A stretch of 64,000 nucleotides of DNA from an uncultured Pelagibacteraceae bacterium (GTDB lineage Bacteria; Pseudomonadota; Alphaproteobacteria; Pelagibacterales; Pelagibacteraceae). Location of the stretch: the NCBI GenBank assembly GCA_902573585.1, contig CACGKH010000002.1, positions 1-64,000 of the forward strand. Reading direction: 5' to 3'. The position numbers and the translations under genes were made by a program. The stretch's first letter is position 1. Each line of letters opens with the position of its first letter. Of this stretch, positions 49,540 through 63,367 are shown piece by piece. Under the pieces are notes generated by a model. It was not told the DNA's origin. It saw only the letters and a program-made list of their open reading frames with translations, and ran no database searches.

Positions 49540-50415
49540 ATGTCAGTATTAGTAAATAAAAATACAAAAGTTATTTGCCAGGGATTTACAGGCAAACATG
49601 GAGAGTTTCACTCTAAACAAGCAATAGAATATGGAACCAATTTGGTTGGCGGAGTAACTCCTAAGAAGGGAGGTCAAAGACATCTTGATAGACCTGTATT
49701 TAACACAGTTGCCGAAGCAAAAGCAGAGGTTGGTGCAGACGCATCAATGATTTATGTACCAGCTAAATTTGCAGCAGCTGCCATCATAGAAGCAGTAGAG
49801 GCATCAGTTGAACTAATAGTTTGTATAACAGAAGGTATTCCTATTCAGGATATGCTTAAAGTTAGACAAAAATTAAAAGGATCAAAAAGTAGATTGATAG
49901 GACCTAATTGTCCAGGAATTATAACTCCTGATGAATGCAAAATAGGAATAATGCCAGGAAATATTCATAAACGAGGATCAGTTGGAATTGTATCTAGATC
50001 TGGAACATTAACATACGAAGCGGTTGCTCAGACTACAGAAAATGGTCTTGGACAATCAACCTGTATAGGAATTGGTGGAGACCCTATAAATGGAACAAAT
50101 TTTATAGATTGTTTAGATTTATTTTTAAATGATGAGGAAACACAATCAATTTTAATGATTGGAGAAATAGGTGGTACAGCAGAGGAAGAAGCTGCAGAGT
50201 TTATAAAAAATCATAAAATTAAAAAACCTATAGTTGGATTTATTGCAGGTATTACAGCCCCTCCAGGACGAAGAATGGGGCACGCGGGAGCTATAATTTC
50301 TGGTGGGAAAGGTGGTGCTGAGGATAAGATAAAAAAAATGGAAGAATCAGGGATTACTGTTGCTAAATCCCCATCAATAATTGGAAAAACTTTATTTAAT
50401 AAACTGTCTAATTGA
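49540..50415 (+). CDS. sucD: Succinyl-CoA ligase [ADP-forming] subunit alpha
   Basis: ORF 291 aa; [59 protein letters not shown]. Confidence 0.98.
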   Translation: MSVLVNKNTKVICQGFTGKHGEFHSKQAIEYGTNLVGGVTPKKGGQRHLDRPVFNTVAEAKAEVGADASMIYVPAKFAAAAIIEAVEASVELIVCITEGIPIQDMLKVRQKLKGSKSRLIGPNCPGIITPDECKIGIMPGNIHKRGSVGIVSRSGTLTYEAVAQTTENGLGQSTCIGIGGDPINGTNFIDCLDLFLNDEETQSILMIGEIGGTAEEEAAEFIKNHKIKKPIVGFIAGITAPPGRRMGHAGAIISGGKGGAEDKIKKMEESGITVAKSPSIIGKTLFNKLSN

Positions 50416-50449
50416 AAATTTTTTTTCTAGGTTTATATTAAAATAAATA

Positions 50450-53323
50450 ATGTCTTCATCTAAAAATCTTGAATATGAAAAAACTGCATTTTTAAGCAAA
50501 TCAAATAATGCCTTCATAGAAGAAATGTATATGAAGTTTGTTAAAAATGACCCAACCTTGCCAAATAGTTGGAGAAGATATTTTGAAGAAATCGGAGATG
50601 AATTTGATGATATTGTTAATGAAATAAATGGTCCGTCATGGAGTCCGTCTAAAAAAGTTTCAGTAGATAAGGCTAAGGTTCAGAATGATCAAAATAATCA
50701 GTTGAGCGAATTAGAACTGATCAAATCAAATGCAAATTCAATTAAAGCTGTTGCGATGATAAGATCTTATAGACAACGAGGACATTTGATAGCTAAGTTA
50801 GATCCTTTAGAATTGCTCAAATCAGATTATTTGGATGAGCTTCACCCAGAGTCTTATGGATTTAAAAAAGAAGATTATAATAAAAGAATTTTTTTAGATG
50901 GTGTGACTAACAAACAACACTCAAATATTAAGGAAATATTAAATTTTTTAAGAGAAAAATATTGTGGTCCACTTGGCTATGAATATATGCATATTTCAAA
51001 TCCTACTGAGAGAAAGTGGTTTAGAGACAGAGTTGAAAAAACTGATGATTTTAAATTTACTCAAAATGGTAAAGAAGCAATCCTGAATAAATTAATTCAA
51101 GCCGAAGGTTTTGAAAAGTTTTTACATACTAAGTATGTTGGAACAAAAAGATTTGGTCTTGATGGTGGTGAAAGTTTAATACCTGCTCTTGAACAAATTA
51201 TTAAAATAGGTGGTCAATCAAAAGTAAAAGAAGTTAAGATTGGAATGTCTCACAGAGGAAGATTAAATGTTTTAGCAAATGTACTTCAAAAATCCTATAA
51301 AAGAATATTCAACGAATTTGCTGGAGAAATAGACTCTTCTGAAGAAGATAGCGCAGGTGATGTAAAATATCATTTAGGTGCATCATCCAATAGAGAGTTT
51401 GATAATAATTCAGTACATGTAAGTTTGACTGACAATCCATCACATTTAGAAGCTGTAAACCCTGTTGTACTCGGACAAACAAGGGCTAAACAATATTTTC
51501 ATAAAGACAAAGAAAGAAAAAAAGTAATTCCAATATTAATTCATGGAGACGCAGCTTTTGCTGGTCAAGGTGTAGTTGCAGAATGTTTTGCAATGTCAGG
51601 CCTACCTGGTCATAACACAGGTGGAACTATTCATATAATAGTAAACAATCAAATAGGTTTTACCACAAGTCCAAGATTCGCTAGATCATCTCCATATCCT
51701 TCTGATGTTGCAAAAATGGTAGAGGCACCAATCATTCATGTCAATGGAGACGATCCAGAGGCTGTTGTTTATGCTTCAAGAATAGCAACTGATTTCAGAT
51801 TAAAATTTAATAGAGATGTGGTGATTGATTTAATTTGTTATAGAAGATTTGGTCACAACGAGGGAGATGAGCCTTCATTCACACAGCCACTTATGTACAA
51901 AAAAATACGATCACATCCATCACCAGTAAAAGTTTATGGTGAAAAATTGATTAGTGAAGGATCAATTTCAAGTGATTATTTAAATGGATCTGTTAAAAAA
52001 TTTAAAGATTTATTAAATGAGCAATTTGAAAATGCAAAAGATTATAAACCTAAAATTGAATGGTTTGAAGGAACGTGGTCAAGGTACAAACCGGTTAGAG
52101 GTAAGGATAAAAGAGGAGTCACTGGTTTTAATATAAAAAAATTACAAGAAATTTCAGATAAAATTAATACAATTCCCAAAGATATCAATCTTCACAAAAC
52201 TATTTCAAAAATATTAGATAATAGAAAACTGAATGTAAAAAAAGGTTTTGATATAGATTGGTCGACTGCTGAGGCTTTAGCATTTGGTTCTTTGTTAGAA
52301 GAAGGATATCCAGTAAGACTAGTTGGTCAAGACTCAGGTAGAGGCACATTTAGCCAAAGACATTCTGTTCTAAGAAATCAATTAGATAACACAAGATATG
52401 TGCCATTAAACAATATTTCAAAAAAACAAAAACATTTTGAGGTTGTAGATAGTTTTTTATCTGAATTAGCAGTTTTAGGTTTCGAATATGGTTATAGTTT
52501 GGTTGAACCAAATACATTGACTTTGTGGGAAGCTCAATTTGGAGACTTTGCAAATGGAGCTCAAGTTGTGATTGATCAATTTATAGCTTCTGGCGAAAGA
52601 AAATGGTCAAGAGCATCTGGTTTAGTTATGTTGTTACCCCATGGATATGAAGGTCAAGGGCCAGAACATTCCTCTGCAAGATTGGAAAGATTTTTACAAT
52701 TATGTTCAAATGACAATATGCAAGTAATGAACTGTACAACTCCTGCTAATTACTTTCATGCCTTGAGAAGACAAATGCATAGAGATTTTAGAAAACCATT
52801 AATAATTATGACACCTAAATCTTTATTGAGACATAAACAATGTGTCTCTAATATTGAAGATTTTAGCAAAGAAAACTCATTCCATAGAGTTTTGTGGGAT
52901 CATGCAATTGACCCAAAGATCAAAGGTTTTATAAAACTAAAAAAATCAGAAAAAATAACTAAAGTGATTCTCTGTTCAGGAAAAATTTACTTTGACTTAA
53001 TAGAGGCTAGGGAAAAATTAAAAAGGGACGATGTTACTTTTTTTAGAATTGAACAATTATACCCATTTCCAGCAAAAGCATTAGCTAAAGAATTAAGACC
53101 TTATGTAAAAAATGCGAAATTTTATTGGTGTCAAGAAGAACCCAAGAATATGGGTGCGTGGTTTTCAGTAAGAGATTATATCCAATGGACATTGGATAAT
53201 ATAAAGGCTAATAATAATTATATTTCTTATATTGGAAGAAGCCCGGATGCGTCACCAGCAACCGGATATGCGAAATGGCACGTTTCTCAACAACAAGAAA
53301 TTATAAAGAAAGTTTTTGAATAA
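50450..53323 (+). CDS. sucA: 2-oxoglutarate dehydrogenase E1 component
   Basis: ORF 957 aa; [75 protein letters not shown]. Confidence 0.98.
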   Translation: MSSSKNLEYEKTAFLSKSNNAFIEEMYMKFVKNDPTLPNSWRRYFEEIGDEFDDIVNEINGPSWSPSKKVSVDKAKVQNDQNNQLSELELIKSNANSIKAVAMIRSYRQRGHLIAKLDPLELLKSDYLDELHPESYGFKKEDYNKRIFLDGVTNKQHSNIKEILNFLREKYCGPLGYEYMHISNPTERKWFRDRVEKTDDFKFTQNGKEAILNKLIQAEGFEKFLHTKYVGTKRFGLDGGESLIPALEQIIKIGGQSKVKEVKIGMSHRGRLNVLANVLQKSYKRIFNEFAGEIDSSEEDSAGDVKYHLGASSNREFDNNSVHVSLTDNPSHLEAVNPVVLGQTRAKQYFHKDKERKKVIPILIHGDAAFAGQGVVAECFAMSGLPGHNTGGTIHIIVNNQIGFTTSPRFARSSPYPSDVAKMVEAPIIHVNGDDPEAVVYASRIATDFRLKFNRDVVIDLICYRRFGHNEGDEPSFTQPLMYKKIRSHPSPVKVYGEKLISEGSISSDYLNGSVKKFKDLLNEQFENAKDYKPKIEWFEGTWSRYKPVRGKDKRGVTGFNIKKLQEISDKINTIPKDINLHKTISKILDNRKLNVKKGFDIDWSTAEALAFGSLLEEGYPVRLVGQDSGRGTFSQRHSVLRNQLDNTRYVPLNNISKKQKHFEVVDSFLSELAVLGFEYGYSLVEPNTLTLWEAQFGDFANGAQVVIDQFIASGERKWSRASGLVMLLPHGYEGQGPEHSSARLERFLQLCSNDNMQVMNCTTPANYFHALRRQMHRDFRKPLIIMTPKSLLRHKQCVSNIEDFSKENSFHRVLWDHAIDPKIKGFIKLKKSEKITKVILCSGKIYFDLIEAREKLKRDDVTFFRIEQLYPFPAKALAKELRPYVKNAKFYWCQEEPKNMGAWFSVRDYIQWTLDNIKANNNYISYIGRSPDASPATGYAKWHVSQQQEIIKKVFE

Positions 53324-53330
53324 TAAAAAA

Positions 53331-54620
53331 ATGAGTGAAAAAATTTTAGTACCAGTTCTCGGTGAAAGTATTACAGAGGCAACAGTTTCAAAATGGTTAA
53401 AAAACGAAGGTGATACAGTTGAGGCTGATGAGCCGATTGTTGAGTTAGAAACTGATAAGGTAAACTTAGAAGTACCCTCTCCAGTTTCAGGAATATTATC
53501 AAAAATAAATTCTAATGATGGTTCAGTCGTTGAAGTTGGTGCTTTGTTGGGCTCAGTATCTGTTAATGGTAAAGCAACTACAGACTTAGAAGAAATAAAA
53601 AAAATAGAGCCAAAAACACAAGAAAATAATGTGATAAAATTAGAAACACCTAAAGATGAGCCTGAAATTTTTGATCAAAAAGAAGAAAAAGAAACAGAGG
53701 ATCAGCCATTAATTTTAACGAATGAAATTTCTGATGTCCAAAAAAAAGATGATAAAAAAATTGACCAAACTTTGTCTCCAGCGGTAAGAAAAATTGTTAA
53801 TGAAAAAAAAATTGACACTAAATCAATTAAAGGATCTGGAAAAGATGGTAGAATTTTAAAAGGTGATTTAATTAATTTGATGGGAGCCAATCCCCCTCCA
53901 TCAGAACGAAAAGTTAAATATGGTCAAGAGGAAAGAATTAAAATGACCAGGTTAAGACAAACTATTGCAAAGAGGTTAAAACAAGCCCAAGAAAATGCTG
54001 CATTATTAACTACTTTTAATGAAGTTGATATGACAAATGTTATGGAGATGCGAAAAGAAAATCAAGAAGATTTTCAAAATCGTTATGGAATAAAACTTGG
54101 CTTTATGTCATTTTTTGTAAAAGCGTGTGTTGTCGCCTTAAAAAATTTCCCTGCTGTTAATGCAGAAATAGAAAACGATGAGATTATTTATAAAAATTAT
54201 TACAATATAAGTTTTGCAGTTGGAACTGAAAAAGGTTTAGTAGTTCCTGTACTCAAAAATGCAGATGAATTATCATTCGCAGATATAGAAAAAAATATTA
54301 AAGAAATTTCAGAAAAAGCTAGAGATGGCAAACTTACTATTGAAGATCTTCAAGGAGGCACATTTACAATAAGTAACGGTGGTGTCTATGGTTCGATGCT
54401 ATCAACTCCAATATTAAATTTGCCTCAATCTGGAGTGCTAGGTATGCATAATATTATTGATAGACCTACAGTTGTAGATGGAGAAATTAAAGTGAGACCA
54501 ATTATGTATTTAGCGCTATCATATGATCATAGAATTATTGATGGTAAAGAGTCAGTTTCATTTTTGAAAATGATAAAAGAAAATTTAGAAGATCCAAGAA
54601 GATTATTTTTAGATATTTAA
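53331..54620 (+). CDS. sucB: Dihydrolipoamide succinyltransferase (E2 of 2-oxoglutarate dehydrogenase)
   Basis: In-frame ATG at 53331 ([28 protein letters not shown]); [14 protein letters not shown] lipoyl domain; [19 protein letters not shown] catalytic motif. Confidence 0.97.
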   Translation: MSEKILVPVLGESITEATVSKWLKNEGDTVEADEPIVELETDKVNLEVPSPVSGILSKINSNDGSVVEVGALLGSVSVNGKATTDLEEIKKIEPKTQENNVIKLETPKDEPEIFDQKEEKETEDQPLILTNEISDVQKKDDKKIDQTLSPAVRKIVNEKKIDTKSIKGSGKDGRILKGDLINLMGANPPPSERKVKYGQEERIKMTRLRQTIAKRLKQAQENAALLTTFNEVDMTNVMEMRKENQEDFQNRYGIKLGFMSFFVKACVVALKNFPAVNAEIENDEIIYKNYYNISFAVGTEKGLVVPVLKNADELSFADIEKNIKEISEKARDGKLTIEDLQGGTFTISNGGVYGSMLSTPILNLPQSGVLGMHNIIDRPTVVDGEIKVRPIMYLALSYDHRIIDGKESVSFLKMIKENLEDPRRLFLDI

Positions 54621-56021
54621 ATGGCAGATAAATTTCAAGTAGTAGTTATTGGCGGAGGTCCTGGTGGTTATGTTTGTGCAATTAGACTTGCTCAATTAGG
54701 AATTAAAACAGCGTGTATAGAGTCAAGAGGTTCATTAGGTGGAACATGTTTAAATGTAGGATGTATTCCATCAAAAAGTTTACTAAATCTTTCAGAAGAA
54801 TTTCATAAAGCTCAAAATTTATCTAACAAAGGAATTGAAATTGGAGAAGTAAAATTGAATTTGCCAAAAATGATGAAAAATAAAGATAAAGCAGTTACAA
54901 TATTGACAAAGGGTGTAGAGTTTTTATTAAAAAAAAATAAAGTAACATATTTTAAGGGTACTGGAAGTTTCAAATCAAAAAACAAAATTATTATTAAAGA
55001 TAATCAAGGCAAAGAAACATTAATAGAAACTGATAAAACAATAATTGCAACCGGTTCATTACCAGTATCATTACCGAATATTAAATTTGATGAGAAAGTA
55101 ATAGTTTCCTCAACAGGAGCTTTAAAATTAGAGAAAGTTCCAAAAAAAATGGTTGTTGTTGGTGGAGGTTATATTGGACTGGAAATGGGATCTGTGTGGT
55201 CAAGATTAGGTGCAGAGGTGCAAGTTGTTGAATTTTTAGATCATATTACTCCTGGTATGGATAAAGAGATTTCTAATGAATTTATGAAAATTTTAAAAAA
55301 ACAAGGCATCAAGTTTAATATGCAAAACAAAGTCGAAAGTATTAAAAATAAAAAATCAGGAGCAGTTGTTTATACAGTTGATAAAGAAGGAAATAAAAAT
55401 AATTTTGAATGCGATGTTGTACTTATTTCAGTTGGCCGAAAACCTAATACGAGAGGTCTTAATTTAGAGACCATAGGGATTGAACTAGATGAGAGAAAAA
55501 GAATTAAAACTGACAAATCGTTTAAAACTAATATTGAAAATATTTATGCAATAGGTGATGTTATTAGTGGACCTATGCTTGCTCATAAAGCTGAAGATGA
55601 GGGAATTGCAGTTGCTGAAAATATTGCAGGTCAATCTGGTCATGTAAATTATGATACAATACCTGGTGTTGTTTATACAACTCCAGAGGTTGCCTCAATC
55701 GGTAAAACAGAGGAACAGTTAAAAGAAAAAAATATTAAATACAAGATAGGCAAATTTTCATTTATGGCAAATTCTAGAGCAAAAGCCATAGACGATGCCG
55801 AAGGATTTGTAAAAATTCTAGCAGATGAAAAAACAGATAAAGTTTTAGGAGCACATCTAATAGGACCCCATGCGGGGGAGCTCATTGCTGAAATAGGTTT
55901 AGCGATGGAATTTGGCGCTAGTTCAGAAGATATTGCAAGAACTTGCCACGCTCATCCAACATTTTCAGAAGCAGTAAAAGAAGCAGCATTATCGGTAGAT
56001 AAAAGAGCAATACACTCTTAA
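54621..56021 (+). CDS. lpdA: Dihydrolipoamide dehydrogenase
   Basis: ORF 466 aa; GGGPGGYVCAIRLAQLG, GGTCLNVGCIPSKSLL, GRKPNTRGLNLE, HAHPTFSEAVKEAAL. Confidence 0.98.
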   Translation: MADKFQVVVIGGGPGGYVCAIRLAQLGIKTACIESRGSLGGTCLNVGCIPSKSLLNLSEEFHKAQNLSNKGIEIGEVKLNLPKMMKNKDKAVTILTKGVEFLLKKNKVTYFKGTGSFKSKNKIIIKDNQGKETLIETDKTIIATGSLPVSLPNIKFDEKVIVSSTGALKLEKVPKKMVVVGGGYIGLEMGSVWSRLGAEVQVVEFLDHITPGMDKEISNEFMKILKKQGIKFNMQNKVESIKNKKSGAVVYTVDKEGNKNNFECDVVLISVGRKPNTRGLNLETIGIELDERKRIKTDKSFKTNIENIYAIGDVISGPMLAHKAEDEGIAVAENIAGQSGHVNYDTIPGVVYTTPEVASIGKTEEQLKEKNIKYKIGKFSFMANSRAKAIDDAEGFVKILADEKTDKVLGAHLIGPHAGELIAEIGLAMEFGASSEDIARTCHAHPTFSEAVKEAALSVDKRAIHS

Positions 56022-56043
56022 TATATTTTCATAATATTGAGAT

Positions 56044-57999
56044 ATGAAAGTACCGATTCTATTACCAAATATATTTAACCATCCTTTTACATATGAAAGT
56101 GAGATAAATCTAAAAGTAGGTGATTATGTAATAGTACCTTTTGGAAAATCAAAAATTACAGGGGTTGTTTGGGATCAATTTGAAAAAAGTAATAACAGAA
56201 ATTTTAAAATTAAAACTGTTTTAAGAAAATTAAATGTTTCACCATTAAAAAAAACAACTATAAAATTTCTTAATTGGTTTGCTGAATATAATATAATCCC
56301 AAAGGGGATGGCTTTGAAACTAGTTTTATTAAGTAGTAATGCTATAGAAAGATTGGATAAAGATACTTATAAAATTTTTGACTCTAATATTAAAATAAAT
56401 TCAATCAAACTTTCTGAAGAACAAAAAAAATCCTTACAAAAAATGAATATTTCTAATGAAAAATTTAGAGTACACGTTCTTCAAGGGACAACAGGTTCAG
56501 GAAAAACTGTCGTTTATTTTTCAGCTCTAAAAAATATTATAAAAAAAGGTTTACAAGGCCTAATTCTATTGCCTGAAATAGGTTTAACAAGCCAATTTGA
56601 AAAAAAATTTATTGAATTTTTTGGTATTACACCAGCAGTTTGGCACTCTGGAATTTCAAAAAAAAAAAAAGAAGTCATTTGGAGCGGGGTTGCTAATGGA
56701 GAAATCAAGGTTGTGATAGGAGCAAGATCGTCATTGTTTTTACCATTTAAAAATTTAGGTCTAATTATCGTTGATGAGGAACATGATCAATCTTACAAAC
56801 AAGACGAAGGGGTGACTTATAATGCAAGAGATATGGCAATATCTAGAGCATCATTTGAAAATATTCCTATAAATTTAATAACGGCTGTTCCATCAATTGA
56901 AACATTCGAAAATATTCAAAAAAAAAAATATAGTATTTCTAGATTAGAACAACGTTACCTTAACGCATCCTTGCCAAATTATGAAATAATTAATCTAAAT
57001 GAAAATAAATTAGAAAAACAATCTTGGCTTTCAAATAAAATAATAGACAAAGTAAATTTTCACCTTAATAGAAATGATCAAGTATTATTTTTTTTAAATC
57101 GACGTGGATTTTCTCCACACGTGCTTTGTAATAAATGTTTCAATAGTTATACTTGTCCAAACTGTTCTATTAATTTGGTTTATCATAAAAATAAGAATAA
57201 CTTATTATGTCATTATTGTGGGTTCAAATCATCTTTAAAAAGACCTTGTATAAAAGATGGAGATTGTGAAATAATTTTTAGTGGGCCAGGTGTTGAAAGA
57301 ATATCTGAAGAAGTAAAAAGAAAATTTCCATCAAAAAAAATTGAGATTTTTTCAAGTGATACAATGAATAAAAAAGATTCTGGAACTAAACTAGAAAAAA
57401 TAATTAATAATGAGGTTCAAATTTTGGTTGGTACACAATTAATCTCTAAAGGTTTTCATTTTCCAAGTTTAAATTGTATTGTAGTAGTTGATATTGACCT
57501 TTCATCTCAAGGACATGATTTAAGAGGTGTAGAAAAAAACTTACAATTATATCATCAACTTTCTGGAAGAGCAGGAAGGACAGGTAAACCTGCAACAGTA
57601 TATTTTCAAACTTATAACAATGATGTTAAGATGATTTCAGATTTAACTAATAGTAACCCTGATATTTTTCTAGATAAAGAACTACATATTAGAAAACAAA
57701 ATAAGCTTCCACCATTTCAAAGGTTTATTTCATTAATTTTGACAGGAGAGAATGAAGTAAAATTAGAGAAAGAGGCGTATAAATTTAAAACTTTTATCGA
57801 AGATAAACTAACTGGAAAAATTCTTGGACCAGTAAGTGCCCCTATATTTAGAATAAAAAAAAAATATAGAATTAGATTGTTAATTAGAGGGGCAAAAACA
57901 TTAAAGTTACAAAATTCATTAGCAGAAGCAATACAAAATTACAAATTCCAACCAGGAATAAAACTGTCAGTTGATGTTGACCCAATAAACTTCAATTAA
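56044..57999 (+). CDS. priA: Primosomal replication protein N' / replication restart helicase PriA
   Basis: ORF 651 aa; LQGTTGSGKTVVYF Walker A, IIVDEEHDQSYKQDEGVTYNARDMAI, CNKC/CPNC/CHYC zinc ligands, GTQLISKGFHFP, LSGRAGRTGKPATVYFQTY. Confidence 0.95.
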   Translation: MKVPILLPNIFNHPFTYESEINLKVGDYVIVPFGKSKITGVVWDQFEKSNNRNFKIKTVLRKLNVSPLKKTTIKFLNWFAEYNIIPKGMALKLVLLSSNAIERLDKDTYKIFDSNIKINSIKLSEEQKKSLQKMNISNEKFRVHVLQGTTGSGKTVVYFSALKNIIKKGLQGLILLPEIGLTSQFEKKFIEFFGITPAVWHSGISKKKKEVIWSGVANGEIKVVIGARSSLFLPFKNLGLIIVDEEHDQSYKQDEGVTYNARDMAISRASFENIPINLITAVPSIETFENIQKKKYSISRLEQRYLNASLPNYEIINLNENKLEKQSWLSNKIIDKVNFHLNRNDQVLFFLNRRGFSPHVLCNKCFNSYTCPNCSINLVYHKNKNNLLCHYCGFKSSLKRPCIKDGDCEIIFSGPGVERISEEVKRKFPSKKIEIFSSDTMNKKDSGTKLEKIINNEVQILVGTQLISKGFHFPSLNCIVVVDIDLSSQGHDLRGVEKNLQLYHQLSGRAGRTGKPATVYFQTYNNDVKMISDLTNSNPDIFLDKELHIRKQNKLPPFQRFISLILTGENEVKLEKEAYKFKTFIEDKLTGKILGPVSAPIFRIKKKYRIRLLIRGAKTLKLQNSLAEAIQNYKFQPGIKLSVDVDPINFN

Positions 58000-58034
58000 T
58001 CTTTAAAAAAAAGGGCTTTTAAATGAATGTGCTC

Positions 58035-58063
58035 TTGAAGACAAAATGGTCATATGTTAATTA
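58035..58063 (+). promoter_or_regulatory. Possible sigma70-type promoter for the atp operon
   Basis: TTGAAG (58035-58040), 17-bp spacer, TAATTA (58058-58063). By eye only. Confidence 0.3.
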
Positions 58064-58108
58064 AAGCGTGATTTTAAAAATAATCTTCAACATAACAGAG
58101 GTACTAAG

Positions 58109-58666
58109 TTGAGTAAAAATAAGGGATTTTCAATAACTTCAGCTGGAAGATATTCCTTAGCTTTATATGAATTGGCAAGTGAAAATAATGTTCTTTCACA
58201 AGTTGAAGATCAATCCTCATCTTTATTAAATTTGATTTCATTAAGTAAAGATTTCTCAAATTTAATTAAGGATCCCACAAATAGCCAAGAAGATCTTTTA
58301 AAGGTAATAGAAAATATTTCAAATGATAATAAATTGGAAAATTTATTAAAAAGTTTTTTAAATTTTTTAGTCACTAAAAGGCGTTTTTTTTATGTAGAGC
58401 AAATTTTAAAAAATTTTATTGAAACATGCTCTCAAAAAAGAGGAGAATTAAAAGCTGAATTAAAGTCTGCGAAAGAGCTATCTAGTGATGAGATTTCTAA
58501 AATCACGGAAGAGCTTACTAAAAACTTTAGTTCTAAAATAAAATTAAACTATAAACATGATGTAAGTTTAATAGGAGGCTTAGTATTACAAGTTGGAAGT
58601 ACTATGGTAGACACCTCAATTAAAAATAAATTACAACAAATCGAAAATAGAATGATAGAGGCATAA
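58109..58666 (+). CDS. atpH: ATP synthase F1 subunit delta (TTG start)
   Basis: ORF 185 aa; AGRYSLALYELA, LIGGLVLQVGSTMVDTSIKNKLQQI. Confidence 0.95.
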   Translation: MSKNKGFSITSAGRYSLALYELASENNVLSQVEDQSSSLLNLISLSKDFSNLIKDPTNSQEDLLKVIENISNDNKLENLLKSFLNFLVTKRRFFYVEQILKNFIETCSQKRGELKAELKSAKELSSDEISKITEELTKNFSSKIKLNYKHDVSLIGGLVLQVGSTMVDTSIKNKLQQIENRMIEA

Positions 58667-60202
58667 ATGGAAATTAATCCTTCAGAAGTAACTAAAATAT
58701 TAAAAGAACAAGTAAAAAATTTTGGTGATAAAGCAGAAGTAACCGAAGTTGGGCAAGTATTATCAGTAGGAGATGGTATTGCTAGAATTTATGGTCTTGA
58801 CAATGTTCAAGCTGGAGAGATGGTAGAATTTGCTGATGGTTCTAAAGGTATGGCTTTAAACCTTGAAAGTGAAAATGTAGGGGTTGTAATTTTTGGAGAT
58901 GATAGAAATATCAAAGAAGGTGACACAGTTAAAAGAACTGGTAACATTGTCGATACTCCAGTTGGAAAAGAATTATTAGGAAGAGTTGTTGATGGATTGG
59001 GAAATCCAATTGACGGTAAAGGACCTTTAGATAAAAGTGTTAAAAAAAGCAGAGTTGAAGTTAAAGCTCCAGGAATTATTCCTAGACAATCAGTTAGTGA
59101 ACCTATGCAAACAGGTTTAAAATCTATTGATAGTTTGGTGCCAGTTGGAAGAGGTCAACGTGAATTAATTATTGGTGATAGACAAACAGGTAAAACGGCA
59201 GTTGCAATTGATGCAATTATTAACCAAAAAAAGATAAATGAATCTGGTGATGAAAAACAAAAACTTTACTGTATTTATGTTGCTATTGGTCAAAAGAGAT
59301 CAACTGTAAGACAAATTCAAAAAACATTAGAAGAAGCTGGAGCAATGGAGTACACAACAATAGTTGCAGCAACAGCATCTGACTCTGCGCCACTTCAGTT
59401 TTTAGCTCCTTATACAGGATGCGCAATGGGTGAGTATTTTAGAGATAATGGAATGCATGGATTAATTATTTACGATGATTTATCCAAACAGGCTGTAGCT
59501 TATAGACAAATGTCTCTACTATTAAGAAGGCCTCCAGGAAGAGAAGCTTATCCTGGTGATGTATTTTATTTACATAGCAGACTTTTAGAAAGAGCAGCTA
59601 AATTAAGTGACGAGCATGGTGGAGGCTCTTTAACAGCACTTCCAATTATTGAAACACAAGGTGGTGACGTATCAGCGTTTATTCCAACTAACGTAATTTC
59701 AATTACTGATGGTCAAATTTTCTTAGAAACTGAACTTTTTAACCAAGGGATTAGACCAGCTATTAACGTAGGATTATCTGTTTCTAGGGTAGGTTCTTCA
59801 GCACAAACAAAAGCGATGAAAAAGGTTTCTGGATCTATGAAATTAGAATTGGCGCAATACAGAGAGATGGCTGCTTTTGCTCAGTTTGGTTCTGATTTAG
59901 ATGCATCAACACAGCAACTTTTAAATAGAGGGTCAAAATTGACTGAACTTCTTAAACAAAAACAATATTCACCAATGACAGTAGCCGAACAAGTTATTTC
60001 AGTCTTTTGTGGAGTAAAAGGGTACTTGGATGATATTGAATTAAAAGATATTGCTGAGTTTGAAAACAAAATCATTGAAAAATGTAAGTCTGACAAACCT
60101 GAAATAATTGACTCAATTCAAAGTTCAGGAAAACTCGATGATGATAAAGAAAAATTACTAATTGAAGTAATTACTCAATTAAAGGAAAACTTTAAATCTT
60201 AA
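58667..60202 (+). CDS. atpA: ATP synthase F1 subunit alpha
   Basis: ORF 511 aa; [61 protein letters not shown]. Confidence 0.98.
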   Translation: MEINPSEVTKILKEQVKNFGDKAEVTEVGQVLSVGDGIARIYGLDNVQAGEMVEFADGSKGMALNLESENVGVVIFGDDRNIKEGDTVKRTGNIVDTPVGKELLGRVVDGLGNPIDGKGPLDKSVKKSRVEVKAPGIIPRQSVSEPMQTGLKSIDSLVPVGRGQRELIIGDRQTGKTAVAIDAIINQKKINESGDEKQKLYCIYVAIGQKRSTVRQIQKTLEEAGAMEYTTIVAATASDSAPLQFLAPYTGCAMGEYFRDNGMHGLIIYDDLSKQAVAYRQMSLLLRRPPGREAYPGDVFYLHSRLLERAAKLSDEHGGGSLTALPIIETQGGDVSAFIPTNVISITDGQIFLETELFNQGIRPAINVGLSVSRVGSSAQTKAMKKVSGSMKLELAQYREMAAFAQFGSDLDASTQQLLNRGSKLTELLKQKQYSPMTVAEQVISVFCGVKGYLDDIELKDIAEFENKIIEKCKSDKPEIIDSIQSSGKLDDDKEKLLIEVITQLKENFKS

Positions 60203-60208
60203 TCTATT

Positions 60209-62504
<2,296 letters not shown>

Positions 62505-62505
<1 letters not shown>

Positions 62506-62897
62506 TGAGTGAAGAGTTTAAAATTGAAATAGTAAATCCCGAAAAATCTTTTTTAGTAAAAGAGGATATTTCTGAGGTTGTTGTGCCTGCATTTGAGGGT
62601 GAAATGGGAATCTTAAAAGATCATATTTCTATTATTTCTTTTTTAAAACCAGGAATAATTAAAGTTTTTTCGAAATCAGGTAATGAAAATTACTATGTTG
62701 AAGATGGGATAATAGAATTTAAAAATAATAATTTATCTATTTTGACAAGCTCAATTTTAAATCTTTCTGATATAGGTAAGTCTAAACAACAAGACTTATT
62801 GAAACAAGCTGAACAGGAAGCTAGTAAACCTGATATTAATGATCAATTGAAATATTTAATCGATCAAAAAATTGAAGTTTTAAGATCAATTAATTGA
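62505..62897 (+). CDS. atpC: ATP synthase F1 subunit epsilon
   Basis: ORF 130 aa; EIVNPEKSFLVKEDISEVVVPAFEGEMGILKDHISII. Confidence 0.95.
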
Positions 62898-63366
62898 TAA
62901 TTTTTAGAACTTTTTCTTTAAGTTCTTTGTAAACTTGAAGTTTAAAATCAACAACTACATCTGTAATACGATCGATTTCAATCCACTTCCACTCTAAAAA
63001 TTCAGGATTTTTAGTTTTTATATTTATTTCTTTTTCCTCACCAACAAATTTCATTAAAAACCATTTTTGTTTTTGACCTTTATATTTGCCTTTCCAAATA
63101 ATACCCAATAAATGTTTGGGGAGCTCATATATTGTTGATCCATCTAATTCTCTGATTAATTCCACATTTTTGATACTCGTTTCTTCATCTAATTCTCTGT
63201 AAGCTGCTTTTAAAAAATCTTCACCTTCATCGACACCTCCCTGGGGCATTTGCCAAAAATTTTTAGGATTATCAATTCTTTTTGCTACAAAAACTTTATT
63301 CTCTTTGTTTAATACAATTATACCCACTCCTTTTCTAAGAGGTAAATCTTTAAACTTATCTTCCAT
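62890..63366 (-). CDS. rppH: RNA pyrophosphohydrolase (Nudix)
   Basis: ORF 158 aa; LPLRKGVGIIVLNKENKVFVAKRIDNPKNFWQMPQGGVDEGEDFLKAAYRELDEETSI Nudix box. Confidence 0.95.
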   Translation of the reverse strand: MEDKFKDLPLRKGVGIIVLNKENKVFVAKRIDNPKNFWQMPQGGVDEGEDFLKAAYRELDEETSIKNVELIRELDGSTIYELPKHLLGIIWKGKYKGQKQKWFLMKFVGEEKEINIKTKNPEFLEWKWIEIDRITDVVVDFKLQVYKELKEKVLKIIN

Positions 63367-63367
63367 T

